Positions 1-5,472 of a DNA stretch of 5,472 bases are shown here, in pieces. The stretch's first letter is position 1; each line of letters opens with the position of its first letter. Under the pieces are notes generated by a model. It was not told where the DNA came from. It saw nothing but the letters and a program-made list of their open reading frames with translations, and ran no database searches. The DNA comes from Paracoccaceae bacterium (GTDB taxonomy: Bacteria; Pseudomonadota; Alphaproteobacteria; Rhodobacterales; Rhodobacteraceae), in the NCBI GenBank assembly GCA_024304875.1, contig JAMWZF010000217.1, forward strand, positions 1-5,472. Direction: 5' to 3'. The position numbers and the translations under genes are program-made.

Positions 1-519
1 GGTCATGGTGGAGCCCAGAAGTGGCAGCGTCACGAAGCCCGCCAGAACCGCGCCGAGGATCGCACCGAGCGACCCGGCGGCGAGGACCACGCCGAGGGAC
101 GACCCCTCCCGCCCCGGACGCGCCTCGATTGCCAGCTTGGCCAGCAGCGGCGACGGCAGGGTCACGAGGACCGATGCGGGGAAGAAGGTCAGCACGGCGC
201 TGACGATCATCCCACCGGTTCCCCGCGCCCCCGCGGCGTAGATGAAGCCGAGGATGGTCGGCGACAACGCCATCAGCACCGCGGTCGCGATGAGAGCCGC
301 CCGCACGTCCCGCAAGGCGCGGCTCCGTTCCCGTTCGGCCGCCAGCCCGCCGAGGGCACTGCCCAGAGAGAAGCCCGCGAGAACCGTTGCGATCACCGCC
401 GTCCAGGTCAGCAGCGACGTGCCGAAGTAGGGCGCGAGGACCCGGCCCGCCGCGATCTCGTAGGTCAGGCCCACGGCCGAGAGGAGGGTTATCAGCCCGA
501 TGGTGATCCAGAACGTCAT
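1..519 (-). CDS. Spermidine-synthase-like multi-pass membrane protein (N-terminal part, cut by left edge)
   Basis: The frame is open from an ATG at 519-517 to the left edge, giving 173 residues with no stop. Seen: about five hydrophobic segments (roughly residues 4-24, 38-60, 72-95, 102-122 and 141-165) and an early motif at residues 20-39 reading YE..AGR.LAPYFG.S..TW, followed by a Gly-rich helix ending ALGG. This motif and the later GFVTLPLLG stretch resemble the membrane N-terminus of proteins often annotated as fused MFS/spermidine synthase, in which a Rossmann-fold aminopropyltransferase-like domain normally follows. That domain would lie outside the window, so enzymatic activity cannot be judged. 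The start is supported by AGGGGG (530-525) five bases upstream, and I found no in-frame alternative start in the roughly 100 bases further upstream. It lies in the inner membrane, is divergent from the miniprotein gene at 780, and is probably transcribed from the 520-779 gap. Family is fairly sure; function is not. Confidence 0.82.
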   Translation of the reverse strand, partial: MTFWITIGLITLLSAVGLTYEIAAGRVLAPYFGTSLLTWTAVIATVLAGFSLGSALGGLAAERERSRALRDVRAALIATAVLMALSPTILGFIYAAGARGTGGMIVSAVLTFFPASVLVTLPSPLLAKLAIEARPGREGSSLGVVLAAGSLGAILGAVLAGFVTLPLLGSTMT

Positions 520-568
520 CGCCGCCCCCTGCCCGCGTTGTCCGCCCCGACCTAGACCGCAAGGGCGC

Positions 569-580
569 CGCTGGCCAGCG
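569..580. repeat. 12-bp perfect palindrome CGCTGGCCAGCG
   Basis: The sequence CGCTGGCCAGCG equals its own reverse complement. It sits about 50 bases upstream of the start codon of the leftward membrane-protein gene, where an operator could be. No second copy was noticed in the window. In GC-rich DNA a palindrome of this length can arise by chance, so an operator role is only a possibility. Confidence 0.3.
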
Positions 581-684
581 CGGGAGGAGTCGTTTTCAGG
601 CCGGAATTTGTCGCCCCCAAAAGGCGTGACGTTGCGGCATCGTCGCCGGGGCCGAAAACCTGTAGAAATTTCATTTCATACCAA

Positions 685-713
685 TTGACGTGGCGAAGGG
701 GCTCTCTTAGGTG
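685..713 (+). promoter_or_regulatory. Weak candidate promoter for the 40-codon gene
   Basis: TTGACG at 685-690 matches five of six bases of the sigma-70 -35 box and lies at the edge of an AT-rich patch. The matching -10 position, about 17 bases further on, reads TAGGTG and is poor. A start near 720 would give a leader of about 60 bases before the ATG at 780. The good -35 and the AT-rich context are seen; promoter function is inferred and weakly supported. Confidence 0.25.
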
Positions 714-779
714 CGCCACATGACGACGTGATCCACAGCCTGGGACTCCCGGGCACTTTAGACCCGATCGGAGGCCGCA

Positions 780-902
780 ATGCTGACCCGCGACGCCCTC
801 ATCCGTGAATACCGCATGCGGCGTGGCAACCTGCCCGGCCTGCTGGCGGTCTATGCTGCGATCCTCGGCACGATGGCCTGGACGGCCATGTCCATCGTCT
901 GA
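780..902 (+). CDS. Small single-span membrane protein, 40 residues, unknown function
   Basis: An ATG at 780-782 runs to TGA at 900-902, giving 40 residues. The N-terminus (about residues 1-16) is polar and basic, with seven Arg/Lys-type or acidic residues such as REYRMRR. Residues 18-40 form one hydrophobic stretch beginning LPGLLAVYAAIL and ending at a C-terminal Val. The positive-inside rule suggests a cytoplasmic N-terminus and a membrane-anchored tail. Coding is supported by GGAGG at 770-774, five bases before the ATG, and by G or C at the third position in 35 of 40 codons. It is divergent from the spermidine-synthase-like gene and convergent with the transporter operon, so it is probably its own transcription unit. 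A GC-rich hairpin begins at the first base after the stop. I do not recognise the family. It could be a subunit of a membrane complex or a regulatory miniprotein; nothing here decides between these. Confidence 0.68.
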   Translation: MLTRDALIREYRMRRGNLPGLLAVYAAILGTMAWTAMSIV

Positions 903-930
903 GGACAGGCGCCGGCTTTCACACCTGTCC
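903..930 (+). terminator. Hairpin immediately after the 40-codon gene
   Basis: GGACAGG (903-909) pairs with CCTGTCC (924-930) around a 14-base loop, starting directly after the TGA of the small gene. No T-run follows on the plus strand, so it is not a textbook intrinsic terminator. It may act with Rho or protect the 3' end of the transcript. Confidence 0.4.
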
Positions 931-947
931 CGACGGGCGATGAAACA

Positions 948-973
948 GGGCAGGCCGCGCCGGCGTCCTGCCC
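948..973 (-). terminator. Hairpin downstream of the ABC transporter operon
   Basis: GGGCAGG (948-954) pairs with CCTGCCC (967-973). Inside, CGC can pair with GCG around a four-base loop after one mismatch, so the structure is stable. It begins 20 bases after the TGA of the ATPase gene. On the minus strand it is followed by TGTTTCAT, a weak U-tract. This is the best candidate for the end of the transporter transcript, and as a symmetric hairpin it could also stop plus-strand transcription. Confidence 0.5.
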
Positions 974-993
974 CTCGGTCGTGCGGATAGTCG

Positions 994-2670
994 TCAGACG
1001 TCCGCCGCCTCGCCCACGTTGTCCACGCCCCGCTCTTCCAGCAGGGTGGTCAGCCAGTTGGGATCCATCTCGGGCACCGAGCTGAGCAACAGGTCGGTGT
1101 AGGGATGGTGCGGCGGGGTGAACATCTCTTCCTTCGGTCCCTGTTCCACCACCTTGCCATGCTGCATCACCACCACCTCGTCGGCGATGGCCCGCACGGT
1201 GGCGAGGTCGTGGGTGATGAACATGTAGGCCAGGTCCAGCTCGCTCTGCAGCCGGTCCAGCAGCTTCAGAATGCCCTCGGCGACCAGCTGATCGAGCGCG
1301 GACGTGACCTCGTCGCAGATGATGAAGGTCGGCTCTGCCGCCAGCGCCCGGGCGATGCCGATCCGCTGCTTCTGGCCGCCAGACAGCTCGGGCGGGAAGC
1401 GGTCGTAGTATTTCGACGGCTCCAGCTCGATCAGGTCCAGCAGCTCGTCCACCCGTGACTTCAGCGCGGTCCCTTTCAGGCCCGAGTAGAACTGGGCCGG
1501 ACGGCCGATGATCTCGGAAATCCGGACCTTGGGGTTCAGGGCCGTGTCCGCCATCTGGTAGATCATCTGCGCCTGGCGCAGCTGGTCCTTGCTCCGGTCC
1601 GTGTACTTCGGCGGCAGGGGCTCGCCCTTGAACAGGACCTCGCCCTTGGACGGCGGAAGCAGGCCGGTGATGACCCGGGCGGTGGTCGACTTGCCCGAGC
1701 CGGACTCCCCCACCACGGCGACGGTCATGCCGGGGTAGATGTCGAAGGAGACGTCATCGAGAACCTTCTCGCCGCCGGTATAGGAGGCGTCGATGTTCTT
1801 GACCGAGATCAGCGGCGTGGCGTCCTTCGGCCGCGCCTTCTGCGGCCGCTCGAAGCTGCGGACCGCCCAGAGGGACTTGGTGTATTCCTCCTTAGGGCTG
1901 GCCAGCATCTTCTCGGTCGACTGCTGCTCGACCTCCTCGCCCTTGAGCAGGACCTTGATGGTGTCGGCCATCTGCGCCACGACGGCGAGGTCGTGGGTGA
2001 TGTAGATCGCCGCCGTGTTGAACTGGTCCACGATGTCGCGGATCGCGGCCAGGACCTCGATCTGGGTGGTCACGTCGAGGGCCGTTGTGGGCTCGTCGAA
2101 GATGATGAGGTCGGGCCGGCAGGACATCGCCATCGCCGTCATCGCCCGCTGGAGCTGCCCGCCCGAGACCTGGTGCGGATAGCGGAAGCCGATCTCGCCG
2201 GGGTTGGGCAGACGCAGGCGCTCGTAGAGCTCGATCGCGTCCTCCTGCGCCTCCATCCGCTTCTTGATGCGGTAGTGGACCGGGGCCTCGGTGTGCTGGT
2301 CGATGAGCTTGTGCGAGGGGTTGAACGAGGCCGCGGCGGACTGCGCGACATAGGCGATGCGGCTGCCGCGAAGGGCGCGCTTGTCGGCCTCGGTCGAGGT
2401 GGTCAGCTCGATCCCGTCGAACTCGATCGAGGAGCCGGGGTTGATGCGGGTGCCGTCGCGGGCATAGCCCATGGCGGCCGCGCCGATGGTCGACTTGCCG
2501 GCGCCGGATTCCCCGATCAGGCCCATGACCTCGCCCCGGTGCAGGGTCAGGTCGACGCCCTTGATGATCGGCACCCAGGTTTCGCCGGTGTAACCGTCGA
2601 TCTTGAGGTCCCGGATCTTGAGCAGGACCGACTTCTTGAGGCCCGGTGCGATTGCGGAAGTGTCTGTCAT
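994..2670 (-). CDS. Peptide-type ABC importer, fused two-domain ATPase (DppD-DppF-like)
   Basis: This 558-residue cytoplasmic protein couples ATP hydrolysis to solute import and carries two nucleotide-binding domains in one chain. Domain 1: Walker A GESGAGKST at 53-61, Q-loop Gln110, signature VSGGQ at 168-172, Walker B LIIFDEPT at 188-195 with Glu193, H-loop His226. Domain 2: Walker A GESGSGKST at 321-329, Q-loop Gln372, signature LSGGQ at 429-433, Walker B FIICDEVTSALD at 449-460 with Glu454, H-loop His487. Both catalytic sets look intact. A C-terminal HHPYTDLLLSSVP segment (521-533) matches the oligopeptide/dipeptide transporter C-terminal region. The length fits fused DppDF/GsiA-type ATPases of about 540-620 residues, so one protein replaces the usual DppD/DppF pair. 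The ATG at 2670 lies four bases after the permease stop, with AAGGAGA at 2686-2680 inside the upstream gene, indicating translational coupling. It is the last gene of the operon. Family is certain; substrate is unknown. Confidence 0.95.
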   Translation of the reverse strand: MTDTSAIAPGLKKSVLLKIRDLKIDGYTGETWVPIIKGVDLTLHRGEVMGLIGESGAGKSTIGAAAMGYARDGTRINPGSSIEFDGIELTTSTEADKRALRGSRIAYVAQSAAASFNPSHKLIDQHTEAPVHYRIKKRMEAQEDAIELYERLRLPNPGEIGFRYPHQVSGGQLQRAMTAMAMSCRPDLIIFDEPTTALDVTTQIEVLAAIRDIVDQFNTAAIYITHDLAVVAQMADTIKVLLKGEEVEQQSTEKMLASPKEEYTKSLWAVRSFERPQKARPKDATPLISVKNIDASYTGGEKVLDDVSFDIYPGMTVAVVGESGSGKSTTARVITGLLPPSKGEVLFKGEPLPPKYTDRSKDQLRQAQMIYQMADTALNPKVRISEIIGRPAQFYSGLKGTALKSRVDELLDLIELEPSKYYDRFPPELSGGQKQRIGIARALAAEPTFIICDEVTSALDQLVAEGILKLLDRLQSELDLAYMFITHDLATVRAIADEVVVMQHGKVVEQGPKEEMFTPPHHPYTDLLLSSVPEMDPNWLTTLLEERGVDNVGEAADV

Positions 2671-2674
2671 TGGA

Positions 2675-3739
2675 TCACATCTCCTTCAGGCCGGAGGACC
2701 GCCACAGCATCCAGTCGACGACGAAGTTCACGGCGACGGTCAGCAGGGCGATGGCGGCGGCGGGGATAAGCGGGGTGATGTCGCCGAACGAGATCAGCGT
2801 GGCGTTCTCGCGCACCATCGAGCCCCAGTCCGCGGTGGGCGGCTGGATGCCGAGGCCGAGGAACGACAGGCCGGCGACGAGCAGAAAGACGAAGCAGAAT
2901 TCCAGCCCGAACTCGGCCACGAGCGGGGCGGTGGAGTTGGGCAGGATCTCGCGCCGGATCAGGTACCAGTCCCCTTCCCCGCGCAGCTTGGCCGCCTCGA
3001 TGTAGTCCATGACCACGACGTTGCCCGCCACAGCGCGCGTCAGGCGGAACACCCGCGGCGCGTAGATGATGGCGACGGCGCAGATGATGACGATGATCTG
3101 CGGCCCGAAGATGGACAGCATCAGCAGGGCGAAGATCAGCGAGGGGATCGACATGATCACGTCCGCGAAGCGGCCCATGAACTGGTCGAACCAGCCCCCC
3201 TTCACCGCCGCCAGCAGCCCCGCCAGCGCTCCCATGAAGAAGGCGGCGAGCGTGGCCAGCAGCGCCAGGCCGACGGTGTTCCGGGCGCCGTAGATGATCC
3301 GGGAGAACATGTCCCGGCCCAGCTGGTCGGCGCCGAGCAGCATGTTGGCATCCGCCGGCGCGAAGGCCGAGGAGATGACCTCGCTCTCTCCGTGCGGGGC
3401 GATCCAGGGCGCGAAGATGCCCGCGATCGCGTAGGTGAAGATCACGAACATCCCGAAGGCCGCGGTCAGCGGCGCGGTCTTCAGCTCCTTGGCGGCGTTG
3501 CGCGGGGCGATGGCGATCAGGAACTCCTTGAAGGCGTAGGAGATGCCCGCCGCGAAGGCCAGCACCGCCGCCGTGATGGCGACGAACCGCAGCGCACCCG
3601 CACCGCCGACGATGCCGAGGACGAAGGAGACCATCGTCAGCGAGAAGATCATCAGGAACACGCTGCGCTTTTCGTAGAAGGCGGCGAGGCAGGACGCGAT
3701 GATCAGGAAGGCGAAGTAGAGGATTACGAACAGACCCAT
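2675..3739 (-). CDS. Peptide-type ABC importer permease, DppC-like, with N-terminal membrane extension
   Basis: This 354-residue inner-membrane subunit forms half of the translocation channel. The canonical DppC fold starts around residue 85: a first helix at about 91-112 followed by APWIAPHGE, the LLGADQLGRDMFSRIIYGAR segment at 134-153, then the core helices. The ATPase-coupling EAA loop at 248-269 reads IEAAKLRGEG then REILPN, followed by LSFLGLGIQPP at 291-301 and DWG at 304-306. Before this core lie about 85 extra residues with three predicted membrane segments (roughly 2-21, 27-48 and 50-75), whereas DppC is usually about 280-310 residues. The long form is supported by AAGGGGGCGGG just upstream of the ATG at 3739, overlapping the stop of the upstream permease gene (12-nt gap), and by the lack of an ATG near residue 85. 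The downstream ATPase gene follows after four bases. Function class is certain; the role of the extension is unknown. Confidence 0.93.
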   Translation of the reverse strand: MGLFVILYFAFLIIASCLAAFYEKRSVFLMIFSLTMVSFVLGIVGGAGALRFVAITAAVLAFAAGISYAFKEFLIAIAPRNAAKELKTAPLTAAFGMFVIFTYAIAGIFAPWIAPHGESEVISSAFAPADANMLLGADQLGRDMFSRIIYGARNTVGLALLATLAAFFMGALAGLLAAVKGGWFDQFMGRFADVIMSIPSLIFALLMLSIFGPQIIVIICAVAIIYAPRVFRLTRAVAGNVVVMDYIEAAKLRGEGDWYLIRREILPNSTAPLVAEFGLEFCFVFLLVAGLSFLGLGIQPPTADWGSMVRENATLISFGDITPLIPAAAIALLTVAVNFVVDWMLWRSSGLKEM

Positions 3740-3751
3740 GATCCCGCCCCC

Positions 3752-4708
3752 TTATTTTGGATGCCGCAGGCGCGGGTTGGTGAGGATGGCACCAACGTCG
3801 GCTGCGAGGTTGAGGAGGATGAAGGTCGCCGCGAAGATCAGGCAGCAGGCCTGCACGACGGGGAAGTCCCTCTTGGACACGGCGTCGACCAGCGACTGGC
3901 CGATGCCGGGATAGACGAAGACCACCTCGACCAGGACCACCCCGGTGATGAGGTAGGCAAGGTTCAGCGCCACCACGTTGATGATCGGGGCCCAGGCGTT
4001 CGGCAGGGCGTGCTTGACGATCACCTTCCAGGGGGGCGTGCCCTTCAGCCGGGCCATCTCGATGTAGGGGCTGGCGAGCAGGTTGATGATCGCCGCGCGC
4101 GTCATCCGCATCATGTGCGCGGTGACGACAAGGACGAGGGTGAGGGCCGGTAGGAACGTCCTGTGCAGCAGTTCGCCGAAGCTCATGTCACCGCTGAGCG
4201 ACGCGATGGCCGGGAACATGCTCGTCTTCACCGCGAGGTAGAGGATCAGGATGTAGCCGAGGAAGAATTCCGGGCTCGAGATCGAGGTCAGCGTCAGCAC
4301 GTTCGCCACCCGGTCGAACAGGGTGTTGCGCAACAGCGCGACGACGATGCCGAGGACGATGGCGAAGGGCACCGCGATGACCGCCGCGTAGGCGGCGAGG
4401 AACAGCGTGTTGATGAACCGCTCAGAGATGATCGAGCTGACCCGCTCTCCGGTGACGATGCTTTCGCCGAAGTTGCCGGTGAGGGCACCGCCGAGCCACT
4501 GGAAGTAGCGGACCGGCGCGGGATCGTTCAGACCCATCCGCTCGCGCAGGGCGGCGACGTTCTCTTCGGTCGCGCCCTGGCCGAGCACCGCCTGGGCGAT
4601 GTCGCCGGGCAGGAGTTCGACCATGAAGAAGATGATGACCGAGATGACGAGGAGCGTCAGCAGCCCCAGTCCCAGTCTCTTGGCTACAAGTGAAGCGATA
4701 TCACCCAT
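3752..4708 (-). CDS. Peptide-type ABC importer permease, DppB-like
   Basis: This 318-residue inner-membrane subunit pairs with the DppC-like permease to form the channel. Seen: a first helix at about 12-33 ending in the family hallmark ELLPGD (31-36). A large periplasmic segment follows, with RMGLNDPAPVRYFQWL at 57-72 and the GNFGES stretch at 78-83. Core helices start near 100. An EAA-type coupling loop at 215-237 has YIEMARLKG then KHALPN. The C-terminal part carries VVFVYPGIGQSLVDAV (262-277) and DFPVVQA (281-287), both typical of DppB/OppB. Length is normal for the family. The ATG at 4708 is preceded by GGGGA (4718-4714) five bases away. It is the second gene of the operon, 138 nt after the binding-protein stop and 12 nt before the next permease. 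The EAA loop has Met in place of the first Ala, which is common variation in DppB-type subunits. Confidence 0.95.
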   Translation of the reverse strand: MGDIASLVAKRLGLGLLTLLVISVIIFFMVELLPGDIAQAVLGQGATEENVAALRERMGLNDPAPVRYFQWLGGALTGNFGESIVTGERVSSIISERFINTLFLAAYAAVIAVPFAIVLGIVVALLRNTLFDRVANVLTLTSISSPEFFLGYILILYLAVKTSMFPAIASLSGDMSFGELLHRTFLPALTLVLVVTAHMMRMTRAAIINLLASPYIEMARLKGTPPWKVIVKHALPNAWAPIINVVALNLAYLITGVVLVEVVFVYPGIGQSLVDAVSKRDFPVVQACCLIFAATFILLNLAADVGAILTNPRLRHPK

Positions 4709-4846
4709 CTGTGTCCCCGTTGTCTGGCCCGGTTCTTGGTGCCGGATCGTTGCATTCCGTCCCCACGCCTTGCCAGCGGATTTTCGGGGTCCGGGAAAGT
4801 TTTAGGGCCCCGGAGCGTCTCCGGGGCCCTGTCGGCCTGTCGGCCC
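4709..4846 (-). other. Intercistronic gap between binding-protein and permease genes
   Basis: This 138-nt gap is long compared with the 12- and 4-nt gaps downstream. It holds a strong hairpin (4804-4830), an 8-bp tandem duplication (TGTCGGCC at 4830-4837 and 4838-4845) abutting the binding-protein stop, and the permease ribosome binding site near 4714-4718. I see no convincing promoter for the permease genes, so they are probably co-transcribed with the binding protein by partial read-through. Confidence 0.7.
4804..4830 (-). promoter_or_regulatory. Intercistronic hairpin, 12-bp stem with 3-nt loop
   Basis: AGGGCCCCGGAG (4804-4815) is the exact reverse complement of CTCCGGGGCCCT (4819-4830), separated by only three bases. 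On the transcribed minus strand it begins 16 bases after the binding-protein stop. The bases after it read AAAACTTTCC, so a proper U-tract is missing and full termination is unlikely. In many binding-protein operons a hairpin at this place protects the upstream message from 3' exonucleases and lowers expression of the membrane subunits, giving an excess of binding protein. The structure is seen; this role is inferred from known operons such as malE-malF. Confidence 0.75.
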
Positions 4847-5472
4847 TCAGTCGGTGAACCACCAGCGGCTGGCGGCCCGGGCGCCGTCGCTTTCCCAGCT
4901 GGCGGCCAGCTGCTCCGGCGTGCCCACGTTGGCGCGGTTGGCGTAGACGAAGTTGTTGAAGAAGGGGATGATCGTGCCCCCGTCGTCCTTGGCCAGGATC
5001 GCCATCTCGCGGTACATCTCGGCACGCAGGCTGTCGTCCAGCTCGGACTTGGCCTGAAGCAGCAGCTCGTTGAACCGCTCGTTCTGCCAGTGGCTCTCGT
5101 TCCAGGCCGCGTCGTCCTTGTAGGCCAGGGTGTACATCACGTCCGGCGTCGGACGCGCGCCCCAGGACACGAGGCAGAACGGCTTCTTGAGCCAGACGTC
5201 CGAGTAGTAGCCGTCGTTCGGCTCGCGCACCACGTTGATGTTGATGCCCGCGGCCTTCGCGTGCTCGGCATAGAGGACGGCCATGTCCACGGCGCCGGCA
5301 TAGACGCTGTCCGCGGTGGACAGGTTGACCGTCAGGCCCTCGGCCCCGGCATTGGCCAGCAGCGAACGGGCCCGGTCCGGGTCGTACTCGCGCTGCTCGA
5401 TCCCCTCGGGGTAGTAGGGCTGGGCGGGCGAGTGGTGGAAGTCGTTGCCCTTGGTGGCCGCGCCGAAGGTGA
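4847..5472 (-). CDS. ABC importer substrate-binding protein, SBP family 5 (C-terminal part, cut by right edge)
   Basis: The frame is open from the right edge to TGA at 4849-4847, giving 207 residues. It continues upstream of 5290, where a GTG occurs that is only an internal Val. This is the C-terminal third or so of a periplasmic solute-binding protein of the DppA/OppA family, usually 500-550 residues. The signal peptide and most of the first lobe lie outside the window. Family features seen: SPAQPYYPEG then REYDPDRARSLLANAG near fragment residues 14-42 (the usual YDP..A..LL.EAG element), the WGARPTPDVMYTL segment near 104-116, the ERFNELLLQAK helix near 131-141, RAEMYREMA.L near 149-158, and GGTIIPFFNN near 163-172. 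It is the first gene of the operon seen here, followed by the hairpin gap and the permeases. It delivers substrate to the DppB/DppC-like channel. The ligand cannot be inferred from this fragment. Confidence 0.93.
   Translation of the reverse strand, partial: TFGAATKGNDFHHSPAQPYYPEGIEQREYDPDRARSLLANAGAEGLTVNLSTADSVYAGAVDMAVLYAEHAKAAGININVVREPNDGYYSDVWLKKPFCLVSWGARPTPDVMYTLAYKDDAAWNESHWQNERFNELLLQAKSELDDSLRAEMYREMAILAKDDGGTIIPFFNNFVYANRANVGTPEQLAASWESDGARAASRWWFTD

Larger units (their letters stand above)
520..779. other. Non-coding gap between divergent genes
   Basis: These 260 bases separate the leftward membrane-protein gene from the rightward miniprotein gene. No convincing coding frame was found on either strand. 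The gap holds an AT-rich patch at about 664-688 that stands out from the GC-rich surroundings and contains the short repeat ATTTCATTTCAT. It also holds a perfect 12-bp palindrome at 569-580 and the ribosome binding sites of both flanking genes near its ends. Promoters for both genes are expected here, but none matches a strong sigma-70 consensus. Confidence 0.7.

Noticed and set aside
5..688. Several short plus-strand frames of about 60-80 codons
   Set aside because: Those up to position 430 lie opposite the membrane-protein gene and are Arg/Pro/Ala-rich shadow sequence; the one at 500-688 lies mostly in the non-coding gap and has no domain or convincing start signal.
805..990. A 61-codon plus-strand frame overlapping the 40-codon gene
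   Set aside because: It starts at a non-ATG codon without a ribosome binding site, lies out of frame with the better-supported small gene, and runs through both hairpins.
1993..2769. A 258-codon plus-strand frame opposite the ATPase gene
   Set aside because: It is a mirror frame of a strongly supported ABC ATPase whose catalytic motifs are all intact on the other strand; no domain or credible start signal was seen.
2603..4153. A 516-codon open frame on the plus strand, antisense to the ATPase start and both permeases
   Set aside because: It is composed almost entirely of Arg, Asp, Glu, Gly, His and Gln, as expected from reading GC-rich membrane-protein genes backwards. It crosses three well-supported genes and has no recognisable domain.
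4684..5025. A 113-codon minus-strand frame spanning the end of the binding-protein gene and the hairpin gap
   Set aside because: It is out of frame with the binding protein, is Arg/Thr/Pro-rich, reads through the hairpin, and overlaps the permease start.
5288..5290. GTG as a start codon of a 147-residue protein
   Set aside because: The same frame continues open to the right edge and encodes family-typical binding-protein sequence upstream, so this GTG is an internal Val codon.
1..5472. A novel defence, mobile or secondary-metabolite system
   Set aside because: No transposase, integrase, nuclease, toxin, repeat array or biosynthetic enzyme was found. Apart from the partial membrane protein and the miniprotein, the coding content is one standard ABC importer.

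Overview
The window is GC-rich (roughly two thirds by eye) with strongly G/C-biased third codon positions. It looks like chromosomal DNA of an alphaproteobacterium, most likely of the Rhodobacterales/Paracoccaceae type. That assignment rests on base composition and protein style and is an inference; no rRNA, tRNA or other marker gene is present.

Layout from left to right: (1) 1-519, minus strand, is the N-terminal part of a multi-pass membrane protein of the spermidine-synthase-like family, cut by the left edge. (2) 520-779 is a non-coding gap with an AT-rich patch, a 12-bp palindrome and a weak promoter candidate. (3) 780-902, plus strand, is a 40-codon gene for a predicted single-span membrane miniprotein with a good ribosome binding site. 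(4) 903-993 is a short convergent gap with two GC-rich hairpins. (5) 994 to the right edge, minus strand, is a four-gene peptide-type (Dpp/Opp) ABC importer operon. In transcription order it encodes a substrate-binding protein (C-terminal 207 residues only), a DppB-type permease, a DppC-type permease with an unusual membrane-spanning N-terminal extension, and a fused two-domain ATPase. A 138-nt gap after the binding-protein gene holds a near-perfect 12-bp-stem hairpin. The three downstream genes are tightly packed, with gaps of 12 and 4 nt.

The importer would work as one machine. The binding protein captures a solute in the periplasm, the two permeases form the channel, and the single DppDF-like protein supplies both nucleotide-binding sites. 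The substrate cannot be read from the sequence; this family carries di- and oligopeptides and also nickel, opines, glutathione and some sugars.

I see no mobile element, CRISPR array, toxin-antitoxin or defence system. The region is mostly ordinary transporter DNA. The items worth a second look are the miniprotein gene, the DppC extension and the intercistronic hairpin.
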